In this document: positions 8,497-16,680 of the stretch, one piece after another
Layout of the letters: the number at the start of each line of letters is the position of its first letter
How positions within the stretch are numbered: the first letter of the stretch is position 1
Origin: Priestia aryabhattai B8W22
GTDB lineage: Bacteria > Bacillota > Bacilli > Bacillales > Bacillaceae_H
NCBI RefSeq assembly: GCF_000956595.1
Contig: NZ_JYOO01000041.1
Location: 1 to 41,624 of the forward strand
Direction of reading: 5' to 3'
DNA: 41,624 nt
Position numbers and translations under genes: made by a program
Notes under the pieces: model-generated
Told to the model about the DNA's origin: nothing
The model's input: only the letters and a program-made list of their open reading frames with translations
Databases searched by the model: none

Positions 8497-9756
8497 TTAA
8501 TAGACGGACGTATTCTCTTTAGACGTAGATTCTAAAATCTCTTTAACTCTTGCCAAGAATCTGCCGCACACCAAGCCGTCTAACACGCGGTGATCAAGTG
8601 ATAAACATAAATTAACCATATCTCGAACAGCAATCATGTTATCAATAATAACCGGGCGTTTTACAATAGATTCTACTTGTAAAATAGCCGCTTGCGGGTA
8701 ATTAATAATCCCCATTGATTGCACGGAACCAAATGAGCCTGTGTTGTTAACAGTAAACGTTCCGCCCTGCATGTCTTCAGACTTCAATGAACCCGTACGA
8801 ACTTTTTGCGCGAGCTCTGTAATTTCACGCGCAATGCCTTTGATTGTCTTTTCATCGGCTTGTTTAATAACCGGCACAAATAAAGCATCATCTGTTGCAA
8901 CAGCAATGGATACATTAATATCTTTTTTCTGGACAATACGGTCTCCTGCCCACATTGAATTCATTTGAGGGAATTCTTTTAAAGCTTGAGCCACTGCTTT
9001 TACGAAGAACGCAAAATACGTTAAGTTAAAACCTTCTTTTTGTTTAAACTCCGCCTTTAATGAATCACGATAAGAAACTAAGTTCGTTACATCAACTTCA
9101 ACCATTGTCCATGCATGCGGAATTTCATGTTTACTTCGAAGCATATTTGCTGCAATAGCTTTACGCACGCCTGAAACAGGGATTTCTTGATCTCCTGCTG
9201 CAGACACAACCGGCGCGGGCTGCTTCGTTTTCGGAGCAGCTGCCGCTACGGGTGCTTCTGGCTGAACTGTTGATGCAGGTGTTTCTTTCACTTCAGCAGC
9301 TCCACCTTTTTCAATAACAGCTAAAATATCTTTTCTTGTAATGCGGCCGCCCGCACCTGTTCCTGTCACGGTATCTAAATTAATATTATGCTCTTGTGAC
9401 AGACGCATAACAGCTGGAGAGTATCGGCTTTTATTGGATTGACTGTCCGCTGTTTTTGGCGCTGATTCTTCTACGGTCTTATCAGACGTTTCCTGTTCTT
9501 TTTGAAGTACAGTTCCTTCTACTTCAATTAAACAAATCACTTCTCCCACGGGTAAAGTATCATCTTCACCTGCAATTAACTCTTTAATTGTTCCACTAAA
9601 AGAAGAAGGCACTTCAGCATTTACTTTATCCGTCATGACTTCAGCTAAAGGGTCGTACTTATTTACGTGATCTCCAACAGAAACGAGCCATTTGCTAATT
9701 GTACCTTCTGTTACACTTTCACCGAGCTGCGGCATCGTAATTTTTTCAATAGCCAA
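8497..9756 (-). CDS. bkdB: Branched-chain 2-oxo acid dehydrogenase E2 (lipoamide acyltransferase)
   Basis: Core of the BCKDH complex; transfers the acyl group from E1 to CoA via a lipoyl arm. Domain order: lipoyl domain (1-80) with the lipoylated lysine in MTDKVNAEVP (about K44), an Ala/Pro/Glu linker, peripheral subunit-binding domain (SRYSPAVMRL to RITRKDIL, about 113-150), second linker, and catalytic domain ending in DHRVLDG (His about 389). I set the start at TTG 9756, 9 bases after AAAGGAG, giving MAIEKITMPQLGES, in line with B. subtilis BkdB. An in-frame TTG at 9765 touches the ribosome site. Last gene of the operon, 15 bases after bkdAB. Confidence 0.94.
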   Translation of the reverse strand: MAIEKITMPQLGESVTEGTISKWLVSVGDHVNKYDPLAEVMTDKVNAEVPSSFSGTIKELIAGEDDTLPVGEVICLIEVEGTVLQKEQETSDKTVEESAPKTADSQSNKSRYSPAVMRLSQEHNINLDTVTGTGAGGRITRKDILAVIEKGGAAEVKETPASTVQPEAPVAAAAPKTKQPAPVVSAAGDQEIPVSGVRKAIAANMLRSKHEIPHAWTMVEVDVTNLVSYRDSLKAEFKQKEGFNLTYFAFFVKAVAQALKEFPQMNSMWAGDRIVQKKDINVSIAVATDDALFVPVIKQADEKTIKGIAREITELAQKVRTGSLKSEDMQGGTFTVNNTGSFGSVQSMGIINYPQAAILQVESIVKRPVIIDNMIAVRDMVNLCLSLDHRVLDGLVCGRFLARVKEILESTSKENTSVY

Positions 9757-9771
9757 TTGATACAACTCCTT

Positions 9772-10755
9772 TTAAAATTCAGCTAATTCTCTCATTGCTT
9801 TTTCTACTTTATCTGGATTCACCATAAAATATTTTTCCATTGTTGGTGCATACGGCATAGCTGGAACATCAGGGCCAGCAAGGCGCTGAATTGGCGCGTC
9901 TAAATCGAATAAGCAGTGTTCAGCAATAATAGCTGCTACTTCGCTCATGATGCTGCCTTCTTTGTTGTCTTCCGTTAAAAGCAGTACTTTACCTGTTTTA
10001 GAGGCTGCTTCAATAATAGCTTCTTTATCAAGCGGATAGACCGTTCTTAAATCTAAGATGTGTGCTGAAATACCGTCTGCTTCCAGTTTTTCAGCAGCTT
10101 GAAGAGCAAAGTGTACACAAAGACCATATGTAATAACCGTGATGTCGTCTCCTTCTCTCTTTACGTCTGCTTTGCCAATCGGAAGTACATAATCATCTTC
10201 AGGGACTTCTCCTTTAATCAAACGGTAAGCACGCTTATGCTCAAAGAAAAGAACTGGATCATCATCACGAATAGCTGCTTTTAATAATCCTTTTACGTCA
10301 TAAGGCGTAGAAGGCATCACAATCTTTAACCCTGGCGTATTGGCAAATAGTGCTTCAACAGATTGAGAATGATAAAGAGCACCGTGAACTCCGCCGCCGT
10401 AAGGAGCTCGAATTGTAATCGGACAACTCCAATCATTATTAGAACGATAGCGAATTTTTGCTGCTTCTGACACAATTTGATTGACTGCAGGCATAATAAA
10501 ATCAGCAAACTGCATTTCAGCAATCGGACGCATACCGTACATTGCTGCTCCGATTCCTACCCCCGCAATGGCCGACTCTGCAAGAGGTGTGTCAATAACT
10601 CTTTCTTCTCCGAACTGCTCGTACAGCCCGTTGGTTGCTTTAAATACGCCGCCTTTTTTCCCTACGTCTTCTCCTAATACAAACACGCGGGAATCTCTTT
10701 CCATTTCTTCACGAATGGCCATTGTTACTGCATCAATATATGAAATAACCGGCAT
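9772..10755 (-). CDS. bkdAB: Branched-chain 2-oxo acid dehydrogenase E1 beta
   Basis: Beta subunit of the thiamine-diphosphate E1, which decarboxylates the 2-oxo acids derived from leucine, isoleucine and valine. Transketolase-like pyrimidine domain from about residue 4 (FVLGEDVGKKGGVFKAT, TPLAESAIAGVGIGAA, MQFADFIMPAVNQIVSEAAK) and C-terminal transketolase domain (DLRTVYPLDKEAIIEAASKTGK). 327 residues is the family length. The ATG follows an AAGGAGGA ribosome site. It lies 12 bases downstream of bkdAA and 15 upstream of bkdB, in the usual E1alpha-E1beta-E2 order. Confidence 0.95.
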   Translation of the reverse strand: MPVISYIDAVTMAIREEMERDSRVFVLGEDVGKKGGVFKATNGLYEQFGEERVIDTPLAESAIAGVGIGAAMYGMRPIAEMQFADFIMPAVNQIVSEAAKIRYRSNNDWSCPITIRAPYGGGVHGALYHSQSVEALFANTPGLKIVMPSTPYDVKGLLKAAIRDDDPVLFFEHKRAYRLIKGEVPEDDYVLPIGKADVKREGDDITVITYGLCVHFALQAAEKLEADGISAHILDLRTVYPLDKEAIIEAASKTGKVLLLTEDNKEGSIMSEVAAIIAEHCLFDLDAPIQRLAGPDVPAMPYAPTMEKYFMVNPDKVEKAMRELAEF

Positions 10756-10767
10756 ATGTTCTCCTCC

Positions 10768-11760
10768 TTACTCACCGTACACGTATTTTAAAGCTGATTC
10801 CGCTTCTGCATAAGGAGCGTTTTCAGCATAATCTGTTGCATCATTAACGATATTCATAATATCATCAAGCATTTGTTTTTCTCGTTCATCGGTTAACACG
10901 TTAACCTCTTTTAAATAAGTCGCAAAGTACGCAAGCGGATCGCTCTTTTTAGCTTCAGACAATTCTTCTGCTCCGCGATATGCACGATCATCGTCATCAC
11001 TTGAATGGGCAGTCAAACGTTCTGAAACAGTTTCAATAAGAGTAGGTCCTTCTCCTCTGGATGCACGATCTCTTGCTTCTTTTACCACTCGGTATACTTC
11101 AAGTACGTCGTTTCCATCGATTGTGTAGCCTGGCATGCCATATCCAATCGCACGATCAGATACTTTTGCGCATCCTAGCTGTTTTTCAACCGGAACAGAA
11201 ATCGCATACTTGTTATTTTCACACATAAAGATAACAGGAAGCTTATGAACACCTGCAAAGTTCGCGCCTTCGTGGAAATCTCCTTGGTTAGAAGATCCTT
11301 CTCCAAACGTGACAAACGTGACTAAGTCTTTTTTCTCCAATCGTCCTGCTAAAGCGATTCCTACTGCATGAGGCACCTGTGTTGTAACTGGAGAAGATCC
11401 TGTTACAATTCGCTTTTCCTTATGGCCAAAGTGACCTGGCATTTGACGACCTCCTGAGTTTGGATCTTCTGCTTTAGCAAACCCAGAAAGCATTAAATCG
11501 CGGGCGGTCATTCCAAATGCTAGCACAACACCCAGATCGCGGTAATAAGGTAATATGTAATCATTCTCTCTGTTTAAGGCAAAAGCTGCGCCAACCTGAG
11601 CGGCTTCTTGACCTTGACATGAAATAACAAAAGGCACCTTCCCTGCACGGTTTAACAGCCACATACGCTCATCAATTTTTCGTGCAAGCAGCATAGTGCG
11701 GTACATTTCAAGTACTTGTTCATCAGTTAATCCTAATGATTCATGACGGTTTTTTGTCAT
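10768..11760 (-). CDS. bkdAA: Branched-chain 2-oxo acid dehydrogenase E1 alpha
   Basis: Alpha subunit of E1, binding thiamine diphosphate and starting the oxidative decarboxylation. The cofactor motif is visible as GEG...ENN (FGEGSSNQGDFHEG to MCENN, about residues 149-179), with Glu in place of the usual Asp of GDG; I believe this is also so in B. subtilis. The phosphorylation-loop-like stretch HSSDDDD is present. Start set at ATG 11760, 7 bases after a consensus AAAGGAGG, giving 330 residues beginning MTKNRHESLGL; the in-frame frame upstream to 11784 runs into lpdV and its ribosome site is worse. Confidence 0.95.
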   Translation of the reverse strand: MTKNRHESLGLTDEQVLEMYRTMLLARKIDERMWLLNRAGKVPFVISCQGQEAAQVGAAFALNRENDYILPYYRDLGVVLAFGMTARDLMLSGFAKAEDPNSGGRQMPGHFGHKEKRIVTGSSPVTTQVPHAVGIALAGRLEKKDLVTFVTFGEGSSNQGDFHEGANFAGVHKLPVIFMCENNKYAISVPVEKQLGCAKVSDRAIGYGMPGYTIDGNDVLEVYRVVKEARDRASRGEGPTLIETVSERLTAHSSDDDDRAYRGAEELSEAKKSDPLAYFATYLKEVNVLTDEREKQMLDDIMNIVNDATDYAENAPYAEAESALKYVYGE

Positions 11761-11780
11761 GTTTAAACCTCCTTTAATCA

Positions 11781-13202
11781 TCAAAAATGAATCGCTTTTC
11801 CATCTACAGCTAATGAAGCTTCTCCCATCGCTTCTGAAAGGCTAGGGTGAGGATGAATGGTATGAGCAATTTCCCATGGTGTAGCATCCAATACCTTTGC
11901 AAGACCCGCTTCAGAGATCATATCCGTCACGTGAGGTCCAATCATATGCACACCAAGGACATCATTTGTGTTGGCATCAGCAATAATTTTAACAAATCCC
12001 TCTGCCTCTCCATACACAAGAGCTTTTCCAACGGCCTTAAACGGAAACTTTCCAACCTTCAGCTGAAACCCTTGCTGTTTGGCTTCTTGTTCTGTTAATC
12101 CTACACTTGCTGCCTCCGGGCTGCTGTATACGCATTTAGAGATTGTTCTATAATCAATCTTCAAAGGCTTTTCACCGTGTAAATGCTCAACAGCTACAAT
12201 TCCTTCGTGAGAAGCTACATGTGCAAGCTGCAGTCCGCCAATCACATCTCCAATTGCGTAGATATGAGATTCTTTCGTTTGATAGAAATCATTCGTGGCA
12301 ATCACACCGTTTTCTACTACAATATCGGTATTCTCGAGACCAATTCCTTCGACATTCGCTTGACGCCCTACAGATACAAGCAGCTTTTCTGCTTCATATT
12401 CTTGCATATCGTCTCCTACTTGAGCCGAAATTTTTACCTGACCATCAATAGACAGTGTATCAGCCATTACTTTAGCAGAAGTAATAATAGTAACTCCTTT
12501 TGCTTTTAAAAGCTTCGTCATTTCACGGGAGATATCTTGATCTTCTGTTGGTAAAATTCGATCGCTGTATTCAACAACCGTTACATCAACATCAAAATCT
12601 GTGAGCATTGACGCCCATTCAATTCCGATGACGCCGCCTCCCACAATAATAATAGAAGCAGGAAGTGTTTCCATCTTTAATGCTTCGTCTGAAGTGATTA
12701 CTTTCTCTCCGTCAATCGTTAAACCAGGTAATGTTCTAGGACGAGACCCTGTTGCGACAATTACATTCTTTGGAATAAGCATTTCGTTTTCTTCACCGCT
12801 TTTTAATTCGACGGAGATGGTTCCTGGCATAGGAGAAAAGATAGAAGGTCCTAAAATACGTCCAATCCCTTCATATACGTCAATTTTACCTTTTTTCATT
12901 AGCTGTTTGACACCATTATGTAACTGTGAAACAATTTCTGACTTTCGTTCTTGTACACGTGCATAGTTCAATAGTACATTGGACGTTTCTACGCCAAATT
13001 CACTGCTTTTCTTAGCCGTTTGATAGACTTCTGCACTTCTTAGTAAAGCTTTGCTTGGGATACAACCTGCGTGCAGGCATGTGCCGCCTAACTTATTTTT
13101 TTCCACAACCGCTACTGATAGACCTAACTGAGAGGCACGAATAGCTGCTACGTACCCTCCGGTTCCACCGCCGAGAATGACCAAATCATATTCTTTTGCC
13201 AC
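11781..13202 (-). CDS. lpdV: Dihydrolipoyl dehydrogenase E3 of the branched-chain complex
   Basis: FAD enzyme that reoxidises the lipoyl arm of BkdB and passes electrons to NAD+. N-terminal FAD-binding GGGTGGYVAA (11-20), redox disulfide in GGTCLHAGCIPSK (C42 and C47), NAD-binding GGGVIGIEWASM near 190, and the C-terminal catalytic dyad in HPSLSE (about H452 and E457). 473 residues is normal. It is placed between buk and bkdAA as in B. subtilis (lpdV, also called bkdC). The bkdAA ribosome site lies only a few bases after its TGA stop. Confidence 0.95.
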   Translation of the reverse strand: MAKEYDLVILGGGTGGYVAAIRASQLGLSVAVVEKNKLGGTCLHAGCIPSKALLRSAEVYQTAKKSSEFGVETSNVLLNYARVQERKSEIVSQLHNGVKQLMKKGKIDVYEGIGRILGPSIFSPMPGTISVELKSGEENEMLIPKNVIVATGSRPRTLPGLTIDGEKVITSDEALKMETLPASIIIVGGGVIGIEWASMLTDFDVDVTVVEYSDRILPTEDQDISREMTKLLKAKGVTIITSAKVMADTLSIDGQVKISAQVGDDMQEYEAEKLLVSVGRQANVEGIGLENTDIVVENGVIATNDFYQTKESHIYAIGDVIGGLQLAHVASHEGIVAVEHLHGEKPLKIDYRTISKCVYSSPEAASVGLTEQEAKQQGFQLKVGKFPFKAVGKALVYGEAEGFVKIIADANTNDVLGVHMIGPHVTDMISEAGLAKVLDATPWEIAHTIHPHPSLSEAMGEASLAVDGKAIHF

Positions 13203-13230
13203 ACTGCTTCACACCTTTCTGCAAACGCTA

Positions 13231-14319
13231 TTAAGCGCCTTTATATTCCTTCACTTCTTCTTCACCTGTAAGCACTCGGAGAGCCCCTTCTGCTAGCGCT
13301 TGAAGCTCATTTTCTCCAGGATAAACAATGACATCTGCAATCCACTTTACATGATTAATAATCAGCTCAACAAAAGCCTTTGAATAAGCAATGCCTCCCG
13401 TTAAAATAATGGCATCTACTTTTCCATACAAAACCGTACTGGCAGCTCCAATTTCCTTCGAAATTTGATAAGCCATTGCTTCGTAGATAAGCTTAGCTTT
13501 TTCGTTTCCATTTTTCACTAACTCTTCGACTTTCTGCACGTCAGATGTGCCCAAATAACCGACAAGCCCGCCTTTTCCTACAAGCATTTTCATAATCTCC
13601 TCACGGTAATACTGACCTGAAAAGCAAAGACGAACTAATTCACCAACCGGTACACCGCCAGCGCGCTCTGGACTAAAAGGACCGTCACCGTGCAGACCAT
13701 TGTTCACATCAATTACTTTTCCGCGTTGATGGACTCCAACTGTAATGCCTCCGCCCATATGGGTAACAATAACGTTCATTTGTTCATATGTGCTGTTCAT
13801 TTCTTTAGCCACTTTTCGAGCAACCGATTTTTGATTCAGCGCGTGAAAGATGCTTTTCCTTTCCATAAAAGGAGTTCCAGAGATACGAGCGATGTCACTT
13901 AGCTCATCTACCACCACTGGATCAACAATGTACGCTGGAATATTTAATCCAGACCCAATCTCAAACGCTAAAATCCCGCCTAAATTTGAAGCATGATGGC
14001 CGGCATAACCGTCTTTTAAATCTTTGAGCATGGCTTGATTTACTTCGTATGTGCCGCCTTCAATGGGGCGTAAAAGCCCTCCTCTTCCACATACTGCACT
14101 TAATTTAGATAAATTAATCCCTTCTTCATCAAGTGCCTCTAAAATCGAATTTTTACGGAACTCATACTGTGCATATATCGTCTCAAACTGATTCATTTGC
14201 TGTGAATCGTAGCGGATTGTTCGATCAAAAATTGGTTTATCGTTGTGAAACACGCCAATTTTTGTGGACGTTGAACCCGGATTTATTATCAGCATTCGAT
14301 ATTCGTGCATATCCAACAC
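13231..14319 (-). CDS. buk: Butyrate / branched-chain acid kinase
   Basis: ASKHA-fold kinase that converts acyl phosphate plus ADP to acid plus ATP, working with Ptb to harvest energy from isovaleryl-, isobutyryl- and methylbutyryl-CoA. The family signature [13 protein letters not shown] is near the N-terminus, with [28 protein letters not shown] and ILTGGIAYS further on. About 362 residues, family-typical. The start is uncertain: GTG at 14319 is 4 bases after TAGGAGG, TTG at 14316 is 7 bases after it, and ATG at 14310 is 13 bases after. Downstream of bcd across an intercistronic hairpin, upstream of lpdV by 28 bases. Confidence 0.92.
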   Translation of the reverse strand: MLDMHEYRMLIINPGSTSTKIGVFHNDKPIFDRTIRYDSQQMNQFETIYAQYEFRKNSILEALDEEGINLSKLSAVCGRGGLLRPIEGGTYEVNQAMLKDLKDGYAGHHASNLGGILAFEIGSGLNIPAYIVDPVVVDELSDIARISGTPFMERKSIFHALNQKSVARKVAKEMNSTYEQMNVIVTHMGGGITVGVHQRGKVIDVNNGLHGDGPFSPERAGGVPVGELVRLCFSGQYYREEIMKMLVGKGGLVGYLGTSDVQKVEELVKNGNEKAKLIYEAMAYQISKEIGAASTVLYGKVDAIILTGGIAYSKAFVELIINHVKWIADVIVYPGENELQALAEGALRVLTGEEEVKEYKGA

Positions 14320-14349
14320 ATGTCCTCCTACCTTATCATTCTCATAAAC

Positions 14350-14396
14350 GAAGGCTAGGTCGAAAGGATTTCATTTATTCCTTTTGCCCAGCCTTC
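14350..14396 (-). other. Intercistronic hairpin between bcd and buk
   Basis: Arms of about 18 bases (GAAGGCT...AAAGGA and its near-complement, with a wobble and a small bulge) enclose a 10-base loop. No T-run follows on the minus strand, so it should not terminate; such a stem could stabilise the 3' end of the upstream bcd message or set the ratio of bcd to downstream genes. Confidence 0.55.
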
Positions 14397-14406
14397 AGCT
14401 CAAACA

Positions 14407-15510
14407 TTAGCGCGTATGACGTCTACTTAAAATATGCTGTCCATTTTGTAAAAATTGACTGCGTGAACGACGCAGCTTTTCAATTCTTTCTTCAGCTAAG
14501 CGATCTGCTGCTAGATAGGTTGGAATGCCATCTCGTTTTGAGATTTCAACTACCTTTTCAATATTATCATAAATACCTTCAACTTTTTTCAGCGCACGCT
14601 CACGGTTATATCCAACTAGCTCATCAGCTACGTTAATAACGCCTCCTGCGTTAATAACGTAGTCCGGTGCATATACAATGCCTAATTCATGAATTAAATC
14701 ACCATGACGCGTTTCTTTCAATTGATTATTAGCTGCCCCTGCAATAACTTTTGCTTTTATTTGAGGGATCGTTTCATCGTTAATCGTTGCTCCGAGTGCA
14801 CAAGGAGCATAGATATCACATTCTACACCATAAATATCATTTGGGTCTACTGCTTGCGCACCAAATTCTTCTACCGCACGCTGAACAGCTTCTTTATTAA
14901 TATCCGTTACAATAAGTTTCGCTCCTTCTTCGTGAAGGTGGCGGCATAAATTATATGCTACGTTTCCTACGCCTTGGACAGCTACTACTTTTCCTTCAAG
15001 CATATCTGTTCCAAATGCTTCTTTTGCTGCTGCTTTAATTCCTCGGTATACACCGTAGGCTGTGACAGGTGATGGATTGCCTGATGAACCAAAAGCAGGA
15101 GATACACCCGTTACATAATCCGTTTCCTCATATACAATATCCATATCCTCTACCGTTGTGCCCACATCTTCTGCTGTAATATATCGACCGTTTAATCCTT
15201 GAATAAAGCGACCAAATGCACGGAACATCGCTTCGTTTTTGTCTTTGCGAGGATCTCCGATAATAACCGTTTTCCCTCCGCCTAAATTCAAGCCTGCTGC
15301 TGCATTTTTATAAGTCATTCCGCGTGATAAACGAAGCGCATCTTCAATTGCAGCCTCTTCTGATTCATATGTCCACATTCTCGTACCGCCTAGAGCTGGT
15401 CCAATTGTTGTATCATGAATTGCAATAATGGCTTTTAAGCCTGAATCTTTATCTTGGCAAAATAATAACTGCTCATAATCGTATGTTTCCATATAGTCAA
15501 AAATTTTCAT
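14407..15510 (-). CDS. bcd: Leucine (branched-chain amino acid) dehydrogenase
   Basis: NAD-dependent oxidative deaminase that turns leucine, valine and isoleucine into 2-oxo acids and ammonia, the entry step for the Bkd complex. Glu/Leu/Phe/Val dehydrogenase signature: [10 protein letters not shown], catalytic-lysine region [19 protein letters not shown], and the Rossmann [13 protein letters not shown] near residue 180. 367 residues fits the family. Its ATG follows AGGAGGC with good spacing, 12 bases after the ptb stop. The C-terminal tail is basic (RRSRSQF, RRHTR). An identity as phenylalanine dehydrogenase is less likely given the operon. Confidence 0.95.
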   Translation of the reverse strand: MKIFDYMETYDYEQLLFCQDKDSGLKAIIAIHDTTIGPALGGTRMWTYESEEAAIEDALRLSRGMTYKNAAAGLNLGGGKTVIIGDPRKDKNEAMFRAFGRFIQGLNGRYITAEDVGTTVEDMDIVYEETDYVTGVSPAFGSSGNPSPVTAYGVYRGIKAAAKEAFGTDMLEGKVVAVQGVGNVAYNLCRHLHEEGAKLIVTDINKEAVQRAVEEFGAQAVDPNDIYGVECDIYAPCALGATINDETIPQIKAKVIAGAANNQLKETRHGDLIHELGIVYAPDYVINAGGVINVADELVGYNRERALKKVEGIYDNIEKVVEISKRDGIPTYLAADRLAEERIEKLRRSRSQFLQNGQHILSRRHTR

Positions 15511-15522
15511 TGTTAGTGCCTC

Positions 15523-16434
15523 CTAAGAATTCTGTTGAGCGACGCTGATAGCGAGCGCCAGTGAGTATAATTTACTTTCTGATGAATCTGCTCTGGATGT
15601 TAAGACGACCGGAGCTTTTGCCCCCGCTAGAATAGCTCCAACTTTTGCTTTAGCAAAATAAATAAGGGATTTATATAAGACGTTCCCAGTTTCAATTGCT
15701 GGAACGAGTAATATATCTGCTTGACCGGCAACTTCGCTTTGAATGCCTTTTTGCTTGGCTGCTTCTATGTTAATGGCATTGTCGAGTGCTAAAGGTCCAT
15801 CAATAACGCAGCCTTTAATTTGTCCTCTGCGGTTCATCTGTGTAAGAAGTGCAGCCTCTACTGTTGCAGGCATCAAAGGGTTCACAACTTCAACCGCTGC
15901 AATAGGAGCTACTTTGGGTACCTCTATCCCAATTGAGTGAGCAACGTTCACCGCGTTTTGAATGATTTGAACTTTCTCTTCCAGAGATGGCGTAATATTC
16001 ATAGCTGCATCTGTTACAAGAATAGGGCGGTCATAGTAAGGAACGTCAAACACCGCTACATGTGATAAAACATTTCCCGTACGCAAACCATGCTCTTTAT
16101 TTAACACAGCTTTTAAAATAAGCGATGTGGATAAATTCCCTTTCATTACGATATGAGCTTGACCTTGCTGAACTGAACGCACAGCCAATTGAGCCGCTTC
16201 TAAAACGGACTCCGTATGTACGACCGTCACAGCCTTATGAGTGAGTAAGGATGGGCGGTAATGCCTGAATAATTCATTAATTGTCGTTTCGTTGCCAAAC
16301 AAAATAAATTCAGAAACTTCCCTTGACACAGCTTCATACACTGCCTCAATTGTTTCTAAGTCTTCAGCTGCAGCAACAGCAACAGTCAAAGAAGACTGCT
16401 TAGCAACCCGAGATAAGATGGTAGCAAGAGTCAT
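15523..16434 (-). CDS. ptb: Phosphate butyryltransferase
   Basis: Converts branched-chain or butyryl-CoA and phosphate to acyl phosphate, which Buk uses to make ATP. PTA_PTB family: MKGNLSTSLILKAVLN near residue 96, DAAMNITPSLEEKVQI near 143, IDGPLALDNAI near 210 and the C-terminal LTSRADSSESKLYSLALAI. 303 residues is normal. First gene of the seven-gene bkd operon; the ribosome site GGAGAGG is 11 bases before the ATG. The leader starts about 75 bases upstream at the sigma-54 promoter, so expression should depend on SigL and BkdR. Confidence 0.94.
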   Translation of the reverse strand: MTLATILSRVAKQSSLTVAVAAAEDLETIEAVYEAVSREVSEFILFGNETTINELFRHYRPSLLTHKAVTVVHTESVLEAAQLAVRSVQQGQAHIVMKGNLSTSLILKAVLNKEHGLRTGNVLSHVAVFDVPYYDRPILVTDAAMNITPSLEEKVQIIQNAVNVAHSIGIEVPKVAPIAAVEVVNPLMPATVEAALLTQMNRRGQIKGCVIDGPLALDNAINIEAAKQKGIQSEVAGQADILLVPAIETGNVLYKSLIYFAKAKVGAILAGAKAPVVLTSRADSSESKLYSLALAISVAQQNS

Positions 16435-16490
16435 GGAATGTTCGACCTCTCCTTTTTCATTCTTTCTTTTGCCCCTTTTTAAAGAGCATA

Positions 16491-16506
16491 CTGCGCATTT
16501 ATGCAG
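16491..16506 (-). other. TGCA-type palindrome in the ptb leader
   Basis: CTGCATAAATGCGCAG on the minus strand has a perfect inner GCAT-AA-ATGC palindrome and CTGC/GCAG ends. It sits at about +5 to +20 of the predicted transcript and resembles the sites proposed for BkdR, though less symmetric overall. Confidence 0.25.
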
Positions 16507-16520
16507 TCATCTAAAATACA

Positions 16521-16536
16521 TGCAAGATTTGTGCCA
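16521..16536 (-). promoter_or_regulatory. Sigma-54 (SigL) -24/-12 promoter of the bkd operon
   Basis: Minus strand reads TGGCAC-AAATC-TTGCA, an exact match to the -24 (TGGCAC) and -12 (TTGCA) elements with the required 5-base spacing. Start predicted near 16510. With the adjacent sigma-54 activator gene bkdR the assignment is strong. Confidence 0.93.
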
Positions 16537-16647
16537 TCCCCTGCATATATTACATAATATAGCTGCTTATATCCGTTCTTACGCACAAAAAATTTTTTTT
16601 ATTGATTCTAACAACAAACAGAAAAAAAGAATACCTCTCTATTTATA

Positions 16648-16680
16648 TGCAATAAATTGCACACCATGCATTTTATTGCA
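16648..16680 (-). promoter_or_regulatory. Probable BkdR enhancer: two tandem TGCA palindromes
   Basis: Two 14-base near-palindromes, TGCAATAAATTGCA (16648-16661) and TGCATTTTATTGCA (16667-16680), have centres 19 bases apart. They lie about 140-170 bases upstream of the predicted ptb start, the usual place for a sigma-54 enhancer. The second overlaps the last codons of bkdR. An alternative reading is a weak AT-rich stem-loop ending the bkdR message. Confidence 0.6.

Noticed and set aside
11761-11784. Longer N-terminus for BkdAA
   Set aside because: The extension would contain the consensus ribosome site AAAGGAGG that serves the ATG at 11760.
14133-14636. 167-codon plus-strand frame over buk and bcd
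   Set aside because: Antisense to two enzymes with clear motifs; it includes the intercistronic hairpin and has no recognisable domain.
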